In this document: positions 1 through 11,429 of the stretch, piece by piece | Layout: each line of letters begins with the position of its first letter | Position numbering within the stretch: the stretch's first letter is position 1 | Assembly (NCBI GenBank): GCA_020746835.1 | Contig: JAGPNK010000003.1 | Coordinates: 2,728,001-2,792,000, forward strand | DNA: 64,000 nt | Origin: Stachybotrys elegans | Taxonomy: Eukaryota > Ascomycota > Sordariomycetes > Hypocreales > Stachybotryaceae | Direction of reading: 5' to 3' | Program-made: the position numbers and the translations under genes | Notes under the pieces: generated by a model | The model's database searches: none | What the model saw: only the letters and a program-made list of their open reading frames with translations | Told to the model about the DNA's origin: nothing

Positions 1-109
1 GACGAGCACTGCTGAGGGCCCGGGCGTATGCAATGATGTCGCCAGAATAAGCAATCACGAGGATGGGATGGACAACTCGGGTAGTGATGATCGTGGCCAC
101 GGCCGCCAT
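1..109 (-). CDS. possible 5' end of a gene running off the left edge
   Basis: On the minus strand an ATG at 109-107 opens a frame that stays open for 36 codons to the window edge. The peptide begins MAAVATIITTRVVHPIL and contains a hydrophobic stretch, and the codons favour C or G at third positions as in the real genes nearby. I do not recognise the family. The piece is short enough to be open by chance. If real, it is transcribed away from the small ORF at 564 and shares its 450-bp promoter region. Confidence 0.25.
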   Translation of the reverse strand, partial: MAAVATIITTRVVHPILVIAYSGDIIAYARALSSAR

Positions 110-563
110 GGTGAACTTTGGTTAGCATGACCAACAGGATCCGAGACATTCACACTCACGAGGTTCCCTTGCATATACCCGGCAGTCAGCTCGGCCGGGT
201 ACCATGTTCAAGAATGCTTCGTTGCGAGTCAAGGCACCAAGTTGCCCATGGATGCTGAATTACGAATATGTGACGAGGGGTACGACCAGATCCTGACCAA
301 GGCACCCGAACAAGCAAGGTTCTATACTACCATCTTACGAGAATGCTATGACTAGTGCTATTCCAGAGGCCAGAGAATGGCCCATTCGCTGCCAGAGGAA
401 GGCTGCTTCCCGAGCATATAAAGAGGAGCAAACTCCTCTACTATGGTGGCATATTGGGCTTCCAACTTTCTCTCACATCTGCTGCAGATACTAGCCAAAG
501 TTTATTTCTTTCCGCATTACGCCCAGACACAATCTTTCGGCGCGTAGTAGAAACAATATTACA
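110..563. other. intergenic, possible divergent promoter
   Basis: No convincing coding exon, RNA gene or repeat is visible. If the edge gene is real this is a head-to-head promoter region. Confidence 0.4.
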
Positions 564-796
564 ATGGACGAGGCTGCTGCTGCGAGAATTCGAAAAGCTA
601 GAGGTGACAAGGTACGATGGGCACATCTTCCAGAGGCCGCTTGCACATCCACTTACAAGTTCCCCAACAACTCCAGGACGGGTTCGCAAAGAGAGCGACC
701 GAGGCAGCGCGCCGGAACAGAGAGAGCAAGGATGGGAAGGATGGAAAGGATAAAGGTGGTGGGGGCGGCGAGTCTAAAGGGGGAGACAGAGGATAA
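564..796 (+). CDS. small conserved-looking protein of 55 aa, two exons
   Basis: The ATG at 564 starts MDEAAAARIRKARGDK, followed by a GTACGA donor at 612. A CTTAC branch-point-like sequence lies near 653 and a CAG acceptor ends at 676. Joining 564-611 to 677-796 keeps the frame in phase 0 and continues with DGFAKRATEAARRN and a Lys/Gly/Asp-rich tail that ends at TAA 794-796. The product is highly charged and apparently soluble. The helical Ala/Arg-rich start resembles small conserved fungal proteins of unknown function, but this is an impression and no family can be named. The unspliced frame gives a less plausible protein. The call rests on the quality of the intron and on the continuity of the charged helix across it. 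Confidence 0.45.
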
Positions 797-2242
797 TGGG
801 CAACGGGACTCGGCAGTCATAACACGGAGTACACGGGGAGGCGGAGGGATGAGCAAGAGGACCGAGAACTACGGTACAACTAGCGAAGGCGCTTGGACGG
901 GATTTCCCTTCTTTTCATCTTCATGTTTCCTTTTGCTGCCGCCAATCTTCCTATAGCATGTCTCTGGTATGGAGCTGAACCTCGGCACCCTCGCAGGAGT
1001 CAGCAGGACTTTTGTTCTCCTGCGATTCATAGGAGCGACGGCGAATTCCGAATACACACCGTCGGTTGTTCATGGCAATTTGAGTGAGTAGTAGCGAGGC
1101 CGCCTGTAGCAGAGGTCGGCAGAGGTAGTCACATTGGATGATTGGCTCTGCCGTGCAGATGATCTACAGAGGGCCTCTGCATGTGCATTTCGGAGTATCC
1201 GCATAAAGAATAAGTTAATCGAACGATAAAACGGCAAAGAAAGATAAGGGAAAGGAGCATGGATGGAGCAGCCAGGCCGTGTGGCATGGGTGGTCATGGC
1301 CATAATTATTCCCCAGTATAGGCATCTTGGTGAGCAAGAGGTGGTGAGGCGAGGCTATGATAACGAGAACTGCAACGCTCTTCGTGCTCCGGAGTTCTCC
1401 GTAGATTTCTCATGGGTCAAAAGCTAAAAAACTGTCGGCGGCAAGATGATGAAGAAGTAAGGCATCACGGGATGCGGCTGACATGGCAGATTCCGGAAAC
1501 GCATGTTTACTGAGTTGGACGAACCAGGCACACCACCAATGATATGGGGGAGCACAATGCCCCATGCGGCGGCATGGCATGGCTGACGCGGGATGAAAAG
1601 GCCTAGACTCAGGAGAGGTGAAACGTCGACGTCATGGTGCGTGACGCTGTCGATATGTACATTGGAACTGACATCCTGCCTTGTAGTAGCTATAAAAGGA
1701 CTACTAACTTCGTAGGTACTTGGCGTATAGTCTTGCTCAAAGGTATAGATGAGTAGAGAGTCAATAAGTATTTCATAGGACGAAGTTGTGCCTTCTATCA
1801 TAGTAGCTCACGCTACAGGTAAAGCACTGTCCACTGAGGCGTTTCGCCAGTTGGGTTGAGTCGAGGCAGCTACTTGTCATGTGGGCGCTCGCGGTATCCA
1901 CACATGAATTCTGCACCCCAAGGCAGGCACCAGCCGCTACAAGATACCTGCTGTGTGTGCGCTACGCGTACCGATAGGAAGTACCCACCATAGAAAGGTA
2001 CATCCTCGGATATGGGCTGTCCATGCAACTGCCCGCGTGCAGTAGTGACGCCACAAGCAGACTTAACAGCTGCTTAGGAGACCTATTCAACGCCAACTTC
2101 AACCCCCAGTCTTGTCTCCCAGACGAGGCTGCCAACCACCCCCTTCGTCCAGCTTCTCACCACCCTCATCCCCCCTCGCCGTGCCGCTGTTGAAGCTTCG
2201 GGTGCTGCTCGCTGTGCCCCTTGGCATGCGCTATCCGTCGTC
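797..2242. other. intergenic, VAC14 promoter at the right end
   Basis: No gene could be supported. A 125-codon minus-strand frame at 1424-1801 has no recognisable domain and was not accepted. The pyrimidine-rich stretch around 2090-2180 is typical of fungal promoter/5'UTR sequence before the VAC14 start. Confidence 0.5.
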
Positions 2243-5200
2243 ATGGATGCCAACATCCAACGGGCTTTGAACGACAGGCTCTACGACAAGCGCAAGGTTG
2301 GCGCGCTCGAGTATGTCTTATCCACCATCTACCCCCTCGCGTCACTGTCGATCTGAGCTACACAGGCAGCTCGGGTGGTGTCTGGCATCTTCTGTCTGCC
2401 GTACCTCTCTCTCCTATGTCCCCTTGCTTGGGCTGTGTTCACTACAGCTCCACCATCGGGCATCCGCCATAGCACATCGCCGTTGTCCCTTTGTCTACCA
2501 CTAATTCCTGCTCCATCATGGACCTGACGATGCTAACGCTTCATGTTAATTAGATTAGAGAGAGTCATTCGGGAATTAGTCGCCGCCAAAGATTACCAGC
2601 GTGTTAATGACGTGCTTGAGCAGCTATGTAACGACTATGCCTATGCCGTTCACCAACCTCACGCTCGTAACGGAGGTTTGATTGGTCTGGCTGCCGCTGC
2701 CATCGCTCTTGGTCCTGTAGGTTCATCATTCTCTCATGGTGAGCCGGCGTGAGCTGTCTGCCCACCCCCCCTCCCATCCAAATTCACCGCTCCCTTCGTA
2801 AGAGCGTGGACAGTCTTTTTGGTGGTAGTCCGTGGCCGATCGCTGATGCTCCATCAACCTCTAGGAACTCCCTCGGTATTTGTCCAAGATAGTGCCGCCC
2901 GTGCTGGCCTGCTTTACGGACCAAGATGCCAGAGTCAGATACTATGCATGCGAAGCCATGTATAATATCGCCAAGGTTGCAAAGGGCGAGATCCTGATAT
3001 ATTTTAATAGCATTTTCGATCAGCTCTGTAAGGTGTGTCTCCTTCCTCGTACCGCCCAAGCGAAGGCCGCAATGCTCACAAATCCAAAAGCTAGGCGCAG
3101 ACTCGGAACTGTCCGTCAAAAATGGCGCCGAGTTGCTGGATCGTTTGATAAAGGATATTGTGTCCGAATCTGCAGCCTCTTATGTATCGGTGCTTGAAGC
3201 TCCTGAATTTGATGGAGATGACAAGGACATTGCCGACCCCAATATTGCCCTGCCGACCGCATTCTCGCTCCCTCGCTTCATCCCCCTGCTCAAGGAACGC
3301 ATCTGGGTAATCAACCCCTTCACTCGCCAATTTCTTGTCGGCTGGATTGTTCTCCTCGATTCTATCCCCGACCTAGAGCTCGTCACCTATCTCCCGGAAT
3401 TTCTCGGTGGTCTTTTGAAGTTCCTCGGTGATCAGAACGCCGACGTTCGCGCCTCGACACAGAGCTGCATGGATAAGTTTCTGGCTGAGATTAAGCGTAT
3501 TTCTCGCGTCAAGAAGGGCATTCTCGAGAGCAAGAAATCTCAGGAGGGTGGGAAAAGGAAACGACAAGACTCTGGTGATAGTGCCAGTGCCAGTCTTCCC
3601 CCAGAACTTGAAGAGGGAGATGAGATCGGCTCTGATGTTATCGGTGACGATGACGATGAGGGGAGCGTGGAAGAGGATTGGATCCCCGGGCAGGATGTTG
3701 AGATCAACTATCGCGAAATTCTCGAAATTCTCACAGCAACTCTTGACTCACCACTCGGTCAGTCATATTCATGGTGCCCCCCACACTGCTTGAGAGCTAA
3801 CACGATATAGAGGAAGATGGGTTGCTAGAATCGCTGAGATGGGTTGTTGAGTTCCTCGATATCTGCCCAGAGGAGGTTCTTCCCTTTACTCCCAAGATAT
3901 TAGCCCACATGCTCCCCGCCATGGCCAGCACTAAGGAGACGATTCGTGGTGCCGCTACGCGCGTCAACACTTGCCTCATGGACTACGTGGTCTTGCTTTC
4001 AGATGAAACCGATCTGCAAAGCATGAGCAGAGACCGTGCTTCCTTGTCCAGTTCGCGTGATCTGGAAACCATGAGTCCAGTTCCCGGCCAAAGTCGTCCG
4101 TCCGGCCCAGCCACTCCGATCCCTCAACCACAGGCAGACCTTGATTATGCCGCTGCAGTTAACTCGCTCACGTTGTTGTTCTTGAATGACCATGAAGCTA
4201 CGCGCGTGGCGGCTCTCACCTGGCTCATCATGCTGCACAGGAAAGCACCAAGAAAAGTACTGGCATTCAACGACGGCACATTTCCGGCTCTGCTCAAGAC
4301 CCTGTCAGATCCATCCGATGCAGTAGTCACCAAGGACCTGCAGTTGTTGTCGCAGATTTCAAGGAATAGCGAGGATGATTACTTTGCCCACTTCATGGTC
4401 AACCTGCTCCAGCTCTTCTCAACCGATCGCAAGCTCTTGGAGACCCGTGGCAACCTGATCATCCGTCAGCTGTGCATTAGTCTTAGCCCCGAGCGCATCT
4501 ACCGCATGCTCGCTGATTGTATCGAGAAGGAGGAAGATGTTGAGTTCGCCAGTATTATGGTACAAAATCTGAACAACAACTTGATCACAGCACCTCAGTT
4601 GAGCGAAGTGCGTCGGCGGCTACGCAATTTGGAAACAAAGGTTCGTATGGTCACGCCGACTCCATCTTCTTTATAATCTAATTATCGGCATAGGATGGGC
4701 AAACATTATTCGTCGCCCTTTTTCGGTCATGGTGTTACAACGCAGTCGCGACGTTCTCCCTTTGTCTTCTGGCTCAGGCATACGAGCAGGCATATCATTT
4801 GCTCCAAATATTGTAAGTCGAGCTGCATGGGAACATGGTACTTGCTAACAGGTCCAAGTGGCGAGCTTGAAATGACTGTAAATATGCTCATCCAAGTCGA
4901 CAAGCTTGTACAGCTCATTGAATCGCCCGTCTTCACATGTCAGTATCCCCGAATTCATATTATCGACAATGTTAACATCTGTAGACCTGCGGCTTCAACT
5001 GCTCGAGCCCGAAAAATACCCCTATCTGTATAAATGCATGTATGGAATATTGATGCTATTGCCTCAGTCTTCTGCATTTGCCGCCCTCAAGAATCGCTTG
5101 AACAGCGTCAGCTCTATTGGCTACCTTCATGTAGCACCCAGGAAGTAGGTTGCCGTTTTTCTGCGCCATGCACCCCCCCCCCCCCCCTTTCAACCAACAC

Positions 5201-5618
5201 GTTAATCCTACCCAAGCGGAGAATCGCAGCAGTCTGCTAACATCTCCCGACTAGCAATACGGCACCTTCAAGTAATTCTAATTATGACCGACCTACTCGC
5301 CTCAAGGGCCGCGAAGACGGCAGTATTCGGTGGGTCGAGCTGCTGGAGAAGTTCCGGAGCATGCAAGAGCGGGCTCGCAGAGCTCAGAGACACAATGCAG
5401 AGGGTGACGATGTCCCGACGTTTGGTGTTGGCGAGTTGCGACTTGGAGATGGCGCAGCGGATATCAAGGGCAAGGATGCGCGGGGTGCGGCCGGTCCTCC
5501 GGTGCCTCAGAAAGACTCGGCACCGCCGCCTCCGGCTCCAGTACCCAGGAGATCTGGTTTGGGGCGGCAGTTTGGAAGACTGGGCGGCGCTGTTGCAGGC
5601 AGGAACCGACGTCCATAG
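2243..5618 (+). CDS. VAC14: VAC14, scaffold of the Fab1/PIKfyve PI(3,5)P2 complex
   Basis: This encodes the HEAT-repeat scaffold that holds the lipid kinase Fab1 and the phosphatase Fig4 on the vacuole membrane and controls PI(3,5)P2 levels. Nine exons fit: 2243-2310, 2554-2716, 2865-3032, 3091-3757, 3811-4640, 4694-4812, 4859-4938, 4985-5144 and 5255-5618, giving 872 aa in frame throughout. The start [18 protein letters not shown] is the conserved N-terminus. The HEAT repeats follow ([19 protein letters not shown]), then an acidic low-complexity insert (about residues 240-290), the conserved [18 protein letters not shown] region, and [20 protein letters not shown] near the C-terminus. The length matches the family. 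Intron 8 carries a run of 15 C. The 3' end faces HAUS1 only 123 bp away. Confidence 0.95.
5173..5187. repeat. poly-C run of 15 in a VAC14 intron
   Basis: An uninterrupted tract of 15 C lies between the donor and acceptor of intron 8 (5145-5254) of VAC14. It is one of three long C homopolymers in the gene-rich part of the window. Confidence 0.9.
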
Positions 5619-5741
5619 GGGTGTGTTGCCAGCGGTTTCAAACATTGTCGTGGATATCGATGATCAGCGAATTATCCATAGGGACAGCGCAGTTGAGTTG
5701 AGGATATGTATAAACAAGAATGCTACAGGCGTTATCCGCCG

Positions 5742-6647
5742 TCAACGTCTCTTGACGGGGCTCTCACGCTCCACAAGATCTTCAAAGAGGGCGTCGCGGC
5801 GACCGGAGATGCCGCGTAAATGACGTCGGAGGTCATCAAGTTCAGAACGTGCCATGTCGGGGTCGCTGGGTAAGCCCTGGAAAGCAGCAAGCTGCATGTC
5901 AAGCTCCTTCTTCTGTGCAAGTAAAGCTTCGTAGTCGCGCTCTTGCAGAACTATGTCATCCAAAGTAGGGTGCGAACTGTCGACTGTGGTGGCCAGTGTA
6001 GCCACGCGGTCCTGCAACTCGGGCAGTTGGGAAGCCATGGTCTTGAGCTTTCGCTGCATGTCCAAATTTTGCTTTGCCATGTCCGGGTGTGGTTTGTATG
6101 AATCACTCTGGAGGTGGCGGAGGAGAGCGTCGAGCTCGGAGGTTTCATGCTGTACGTGGCGCTGGAGTATCTCAACGCGGGCCTTCATCTGCTCGGTTTC
6201 GTATAGATCGGCCTGCAGAGCTACAAGATGGCTGCCCAGGCTCTGGGGTTGCGGGAATGCCATGCCGGCGCGGACAGACATGAGGGCCAGAGCATCGAGA
6301 GACGACTGGCCTTCTTTGGGCAGATCGCGCTCGACAGCATCCAACAGCTCATCTCTCATGGACGGCGTGGAGGCTTCCTGGGTAGTGGACTCGTTGAGCT
6401 CCTCGAGGGCTGCGGCATCGGCGCGAGTAAGCAGCTGACGCTCTTCGTCGGCTGCTTCGTTGAAGTTTGAGAGGGCAAGGAGGGCCTTGAGTGTTTCTGG
6501 GTTGCGCTCAAAGGACGGGACAGGCTGGCCAGGGAACTTGGAGGCGAGCCACGAGTCGATGTAGGACCATTCGCGAGCGGTGGAGGCGGCGATGCGGGCG
6601 ACGGAAGGCGAGAAGATGGCAACCTGGTCACGGAGTAGGTGCGCCAT
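5742..6647 (-). CDS. HAUS augmin-like complex subunit 1
   Basis: A single uninterrupted frame of 301 aa starts with MAHLLRDQVAIFSPSVARIA. The block SWLASKFPGQPVPSFERNPETLK followed by LLALSNFNEAADEE is what I associate with fungal HAUS1. The rest is mostly coiled coil (heptad-rich segments about residues 150-290) with no catalytic motif. Augmin subunits recruit gamma-tubulin to existing microtubules and nucleate branches within the spindle. No membrane segment or signal peptide is present. The identification depends on remembered family features, so another coiled-coil spindle or kinetochore protein is the main alternative. It is tail-to-tail with VAC14 and head-to-head with the J-protein gene. 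Confidence 0.72.
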   Translation of the reverse strand: MAHLLRDQVAIFSPSVARIAASTAREWSYIDSWLASKFPGQPVPSFERNPETLKALLALSNFNEAADEERQLLTRADAAALEELNESTTQEASTPSMRDELLDAVERDLPKEGQSSLDALALMSVRAGMAFPQPQSLGSHLVALQADLYETEQMKARVEILQRHVQHETSELDALLRHLQSDSYKPHPDMAKQNLDMQRKLKTMASQLPELQDRVATLATTVDSSHPTLDDIVLQERDYEALLAQKKELDMQLAAFQGLPSDPDMARSELDDLRRHLRGISGRRDALFEDLVERESPVKRR

Positions 6648-7582
6648 GGCGGCAGAGAGTTTGCGCGATGAGAGCTATTCACCGTCTCATGGTACAGCTC
6701 GGATTGGAGAGTTGGATTTTGGATGAGTAGGTACAAGGAGCCTGAGAATAACGGTGTGAGCTATCCATTTCTTTTCTTTACCTCCAACCATGAACCCCAC
6801 ATGGAAATGACTGGGCTACTAATCCTCTGTCCACGGCTGTTTTCAACTCATATTATTGACTGTACACGGCAGAAAGTTCCAGCTCGTGACCGGAAGAATC
6901 CGAAGAATCCAGAAGTCGGGGCTTCGCTTGTGTCTCTTGTTTATGTTTGTCGCACTTCCCGATTGGGGAGACGGATGTAGATTTGCCTTCAGACTACCTT
7001 CGACTTGTGCAGCCTTGCATGATTGTCTTAGCGTGTGGAGATAGCGAGTAAGTAGCGATTGCCCCACCACTAGAGCGAGTCCCCTGACGAAAGCAGCCTC
7101 TCAAGTGCTGCAGTACCTGTGGGGGACCTGCCAATCGCTCCACAGAATACCGGCGAACCCCTGTACCTGGCATGTGTCTTGCCACGGTTGTAGCCTGAGC
7201 CGTTCTTACCACGTCGCGCTATGGCAACTCAGCCCACCATCATCGTCAACTCTAAGCTGTCCTTTTCCTTCTATTCCCTGTGAAGAATATATCTACGTGT
7301 CAATTTGGCTCTCCTTCCTCCCACTCACCTGCACTATTTCACGTCTCTGTCTTTAGTTCTCGTTGGAATACTTACCCATTACCTTCTTTGAATCGGACTT
7401 GTTTCTCTTTGTTTTTTTCCCCAGCAGGCAACTGCTTCGTTGGTGGAATCGCAGCCCGCCTCTCGTTGGTATGAACTAAATCTCCATGCGACTCGTCGCT
7501 TGCTCCTGCCATTTCGCATCTTGATCCAGTTCTCGCTGCTCCAGGATTGTTTCCAAGACTCAACCAATCAACTCAACTCGAC
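6648..7582. other. divergent promoter region, HAUS1 / DNAJC3-like gene
   Basis: About 0.9 kb with no supportable gene. A CT-rich stretch precedes the J-protein start. A TACGTG at 7294-7299 is the yeast UPRE-2 core, but one hexamer is not strong evidence of unfolded-protein control. Confidence 0.5.
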
Positions 7583-9251
7583 ATGTTGTTCCCCTTGTCC
7601 CACCTCGCCGTCGCAGCCGGCATTCTCGCATCGGCTGCGGCGCTGTCGCCGCAGGACATCCCCGCCGACCAGCCCGTCTCTGCCCTGCTCAACTCGGCCC
7701 AGTCCCATCTGTCCAAGGGCGAGACAAGCGAAGCCCTGATCTACTACGATGCTGCTATTGCGCGCGACCCTACCAACTACTTGACCTTCTTCAAGCGTGC
7801 CACGACCTACCTCTCCCTCGGCCGCACCACCCAGGCCACCGACGATTTCAACAAGGTCCTGTCCCTCAAGCCTGGCTTCGAGGGCGCTCACCTTCAACTC
7901 GCAAAGATCAAGTCAAAGTCTGCCGACTGGGTTGCCGCTCGCAAAGAGTACCGTGCCGCCAAGAAGACGAACGACTCGCCGGAGCTGGTTGAGCTCGAGG
8001 CCGCCAGCGCTGCGGCCGACTTGGCTCACGCTGCCTCGGAGAAGGGACTATGGGAGGACTGTATCAGCAATGCCGGCGTCGCAATCCTTGTTGCTTCACG
8101 GTCGCCCTCCCTGCGAGAACTGCGCGCACGCTGTCGGTTCAAAAATGGTGACATCGAGGAGGGCATGAGCGACCTGCAGCATGTCCTCAACATGAAGCCA
8201 GGAGATACCACTCCCCATGTCGTCATTTCTGCTACCACATTCTACGCCCTCGGTGATCTCGATAATGGCATCGCCCAGATCCGCAAGTGTCTGCACTCTG
8301 ACCCTGACTCCAAGGTGTGCAAGAAGCTTCACAAGAGGCAAAGGTTAATCCAGAAGGTTATGACCAAGGCCGAGGGACAGTTGACCAAGGGACAGACCAC
8401 AACAGCGGGAAGGACTCTGGTTGGTACAGAAGACGACCCTGGTGTGGTCTCCATGATTCGAGATGAAGTCAAGGAGCTGCGGGAGGCCGGAACCATCCCT
8501 CCCGAGGCAAGCACGAAGCTTTACAATATCGCCGTGGATATGGTTTGCCAGGCATATGTTGAGGTTAGTGGATGCCCCTGAACAACGTAATATGCTACAT
8601 GTGCTAACACAGAGACTCCAGTCTAATCACAAGGACACTGCAAAATACTGTACCGAGGCTCTGGAACTGGACGAAAACTCATTCTGGGGCCTTCTGTATC
8701 GCGGTAAATCTCTCCTCAAAAAGGAAGAGTTCGAAGCAGCTATCCGCACGCTGGAACAGGCTGCTGAGGTTCGCCCCGATAAGAAGGACAAGGTTCACCC
8801 CATCCTCCAGAAAGCTCAGATCGCCCTGAAGCGCAGCAAAACCAAGGACTATTACAAGGTGCTCGGCGTCAGCAACGATGCCGACGAGAGGCAAATCAAG
8901 TCGGCGTACCGCAAGGCATCGAAGCAGTACCACCCAGACAAGGCAGTCAAGCAAGGCATGACCAAGGAGGAAGCAGAGAAGAAGATGGCGTCCATCAACG
9001 AAGCGTACGAGGTGCTCAGCGACCCGGAGCTGCGCTCCCGCTTTGACCGTGGCGACGACCCTAATTCTCAGGAACAGCCTAACCCTTTCCAGGGAAATCC
9101 CTTCGGAGGTGGTGGCTCGCCTTTCATGTTCCATCAGGGAGGCGGCGGCGGCGGCCAGAACTTCAAGATGCATTTCGGGGGAGGCGGCTTCCCCGGTGGT
9201 GGTGGTGGTGGCGGCGGTGGCGGCGGGCCGTTCGGATTCGGAGGCTTCTAG
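7583..9251 (+). CDS. ER-lumenal TPR and J-domain co-chaperone, DNAJC3/p58IPK type
   Basis: Two exons (7583-8563 and 8622-9251) give 536 aa. The ATG at 7583 is chosen because MLFPLSHLAVAAGILASAAA is a clear signal peptide; upstream in-frame codons lack one. TPR units cover about residues 30-385 (for example SALLNSAQSHLSKGETSEAL). A J domain follows at about 401-470, starting KDYYKVLGVSNDADE, with the HPD triad that stimulates Hsp70 ATPase at 431-433. The tail from about residue 475 is rich in Gly and Phe and ends GPFGFGGF. Signal peptide, TPRs and C-terminal J domain are the layout of DNAJC3, which binds unfolded clients for BiP/Kar2 in the ER. There is no C-terminal HDEL or KDEL. The Gly-rich end is longer than I expect for animal homologues. 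Confidence 0.92.
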
Positions 9252-10011
9252 GCTTCTTCGCACTTTGGTTTCGTTCTCTAGCTTAATTCGTCTTGCTTCT
9301 TACAGAGGGCCAGATGCGTACTTGATGCTGCTACATGAGTATCTGGATGTGGAGTTTTGGGGTTCTTCGGTTTTCGCTGTAGGTCTAGCTAGTCGTTGCC
9401 ATATGAACATCAGATACTTCAAGCAGCTGCACGGCACAACAGAGACAAAGAAGCGGTTCAAAAATGCACAACCTTTCCTATCATCATTTGGGCCAGATAT
9501 GACTTACATTCTCGTGCGAGCTTCGCAGTGGATGGGCTGCAGTTAGATCTAGGTAAGCCACGTCAAACTACTAGGTACAGCAGAGGCTGTTGTGCGGGCT
9601 CGATTTCTAAAGAAGATGGCACCTTGCATTTTCTCCATGTTCACGGGCTTTCGGGTCATGAGAAGAGAGAGAAGCGCCTTTGCGGCACAGGCAACAGTTG
9701 GATTTTCAATACGCCATCGCTAGGTACTGAATTCCCCCACCACAAGTAATATCGCACAGTAGTTCCAAAACACAAAGTCTTTCCCCAAGCCGAAAGCAGG
9801 GCATCCGCCTAATCATGCCACGGCTCCCTAGTATATATGTACAGATGTTCATGAGGCATCCCAAGACTGTGTATTCGCCAATGTAGCACGGTCAGCTGGC
9901 AGACCAAATGAGATGGATTTGCCCTTGGGAGGTTTGCGTAGCTCATCGAGCTCCAGCCTGGACGGAAGCGCGGCGCGCAGAGATGTCGCCAAGTCGTTCG
10001 AACAACGAGTC
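9252..10011. other. convergent 3' region
   Basis: Tail-to-tail interval between the J-protein gene and mitoferrin. Nothing beyond presumed 3'UTRs is visible. Confidence 0.5.
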
Positions 10012-11429
10012 TTATACGTTGTCATTTCGCTTGATGAAATACGACCTATGTCCATCGTTAACCATCTTCTGGTGACTGAGGGGGTAGCTGGGCTTACTTT
10101 GAGAACTCATATGCTGACCAGCAAATGGCAGTGCTGGGCATTGTGGTGAGAACTCTGGGCTTAAGACCCTTGAAAAATCCGCGAAAGCCTTCCCGCTGGT
10201 ACAGCAGCTGACAACCACCCACAAATCCGTTGACGTTCCTGACCTGGGGGTCGGAGGAGGTACCTCGAGTCTGGAGGATCGTCTTGATAACATCCATGGG
10301 GGTTGTAAGACCAGCCGCGAAGCCACCTGCTACGGCACCAGCGACGCAGTGAGTAAAAGGATCGTAATGTTTCGACGGGTTCATCGTGGTCGATATGGAT
10401 TCGTATGCGAGGAATTGCAGAGCGGCGAAAGGCACCGTCATGGATAATGTTGTTGGGTACGACACGTAGAAAGCTCCCATTCCCTCATTCTTGTAGATGT
10501 ACCGGGCGCAATCGACCATCGAACGGTACATTCTGCTGGAATTCTGCATTTGCATACGCTGCTTGATTACTATTGTTCTTTCGGTCAGTTGCTCGCTCGT
10601 CAAGACAACTTTGGTAGGCGCGGGTACGAACCGTCAAACGGGTTCATGAAGGCATCACTGGCAATAGTGGCTGCAGCACCGCTCGTCGCTAAAGAACGCA
10701 TGGGATCAGTGACCGGGAACCCAAAGGGCAGGGGATCTGCATTCACTTACCAGCGGCCAGTGGGTGGTGCACACCAGCCTGGTTGCCGCCCATAGCGTGC
10801 TTGACAGCCTCGTATGTCGCAAAGTACACAGCATGTGCAGGGCCTGTGATTTAAGCTCAGCACGTAGACCCCAATATGAGATCTTCCAAAAACTTACCAG
10901 CACCGACTATGACGCTCGACATACCACGCCATAAGCTGAGAACACCCTCCTTTGATGCTATCTGATATGTACTTCGCAAAACTCCGGTGTGGGCAGCGGT
11001 GCCCCCAGGAGTCAGAACTTGCATTCGAGTCTGGAGAGGCGAAGGAGTCAGTGACCTGGGATCGGTAGGAAGCGCAGACTGGGAGGTTGAGCGGTACCTT
11101 TATCGCATCCACGGGATACATGACCGTGTGTTCCTGCAAGCATGAATATTAGCTCCGACGGCAGCCAAGACGCAGAAAGAGAGGCAATTGACAGAGCCAG
11201 AGGTAAACATACTGCGATACCAGCAAATGCTCCTGCCGCCATGTTCTGGAGCAGGGAGAAGTTGGGTGGAAGGGCCTCATAGCTGTATCGGTAGAATCGT
11301 GGTCAGCAGTCGAGCGCGCGAATGGCGGAGAGTGCGGGAGAATCAGATGAAGCAAGCGAGCCACGCCAAGGCTCCGTGAAGGGCATCTCACTCGTAATCC
11401 TCGACCGGTTCAGCATTTGGCTGGGCCAT
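10012..11429 (-). CDS. MRS4: mitoferrin, mitochondrial iron carrier (Mrs3/Mrs4 type)
   Basis: Imports iron across the mitochondrial inner membrane for Fe-S cluster and haem synthesis. Eight exons on the minus strand fit exactly: 11429-11392, 11282-11213, 11133-11098, 11030-10898, 10843-10751, 10688-10632, 10569-10098 and 10045-10012, giving 310 aa. Three carrier repeats each have the PX[DE]XX[KR] signature: PVDAIK (43-48), PFDVIK (140-145) and PMDVIK (233-238). Mitoferrin-specific blocks include LPPNFSLLQNMAAGAFAG, PAHAVYFATYEAVK and TMPSTAICWSAYEFSK. The last intron is easily missed because its donor overlaps a TAA; splicing restores the usual end SYFIKRNDNV. The start at 11429 is the only ATG after an in-frame stop. 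An ATCTGATAA site lies 747 bp upstream. Confidence 0.95.

Noticed and set aside
1424..1801. Minus-strand open frame of 125 codons
   Set aside because: No recognisable domain, no good splice extension, and a composition unlike the neighbouring genes; likely chance.
7294..7299. TACGTG as an unfolded-protein response element for the DNAJC3-like gene
   Set aside because: One hexamer matching the yeast UPRE-2 core is too weak, and filamentous fungi use other HacA site preferences.
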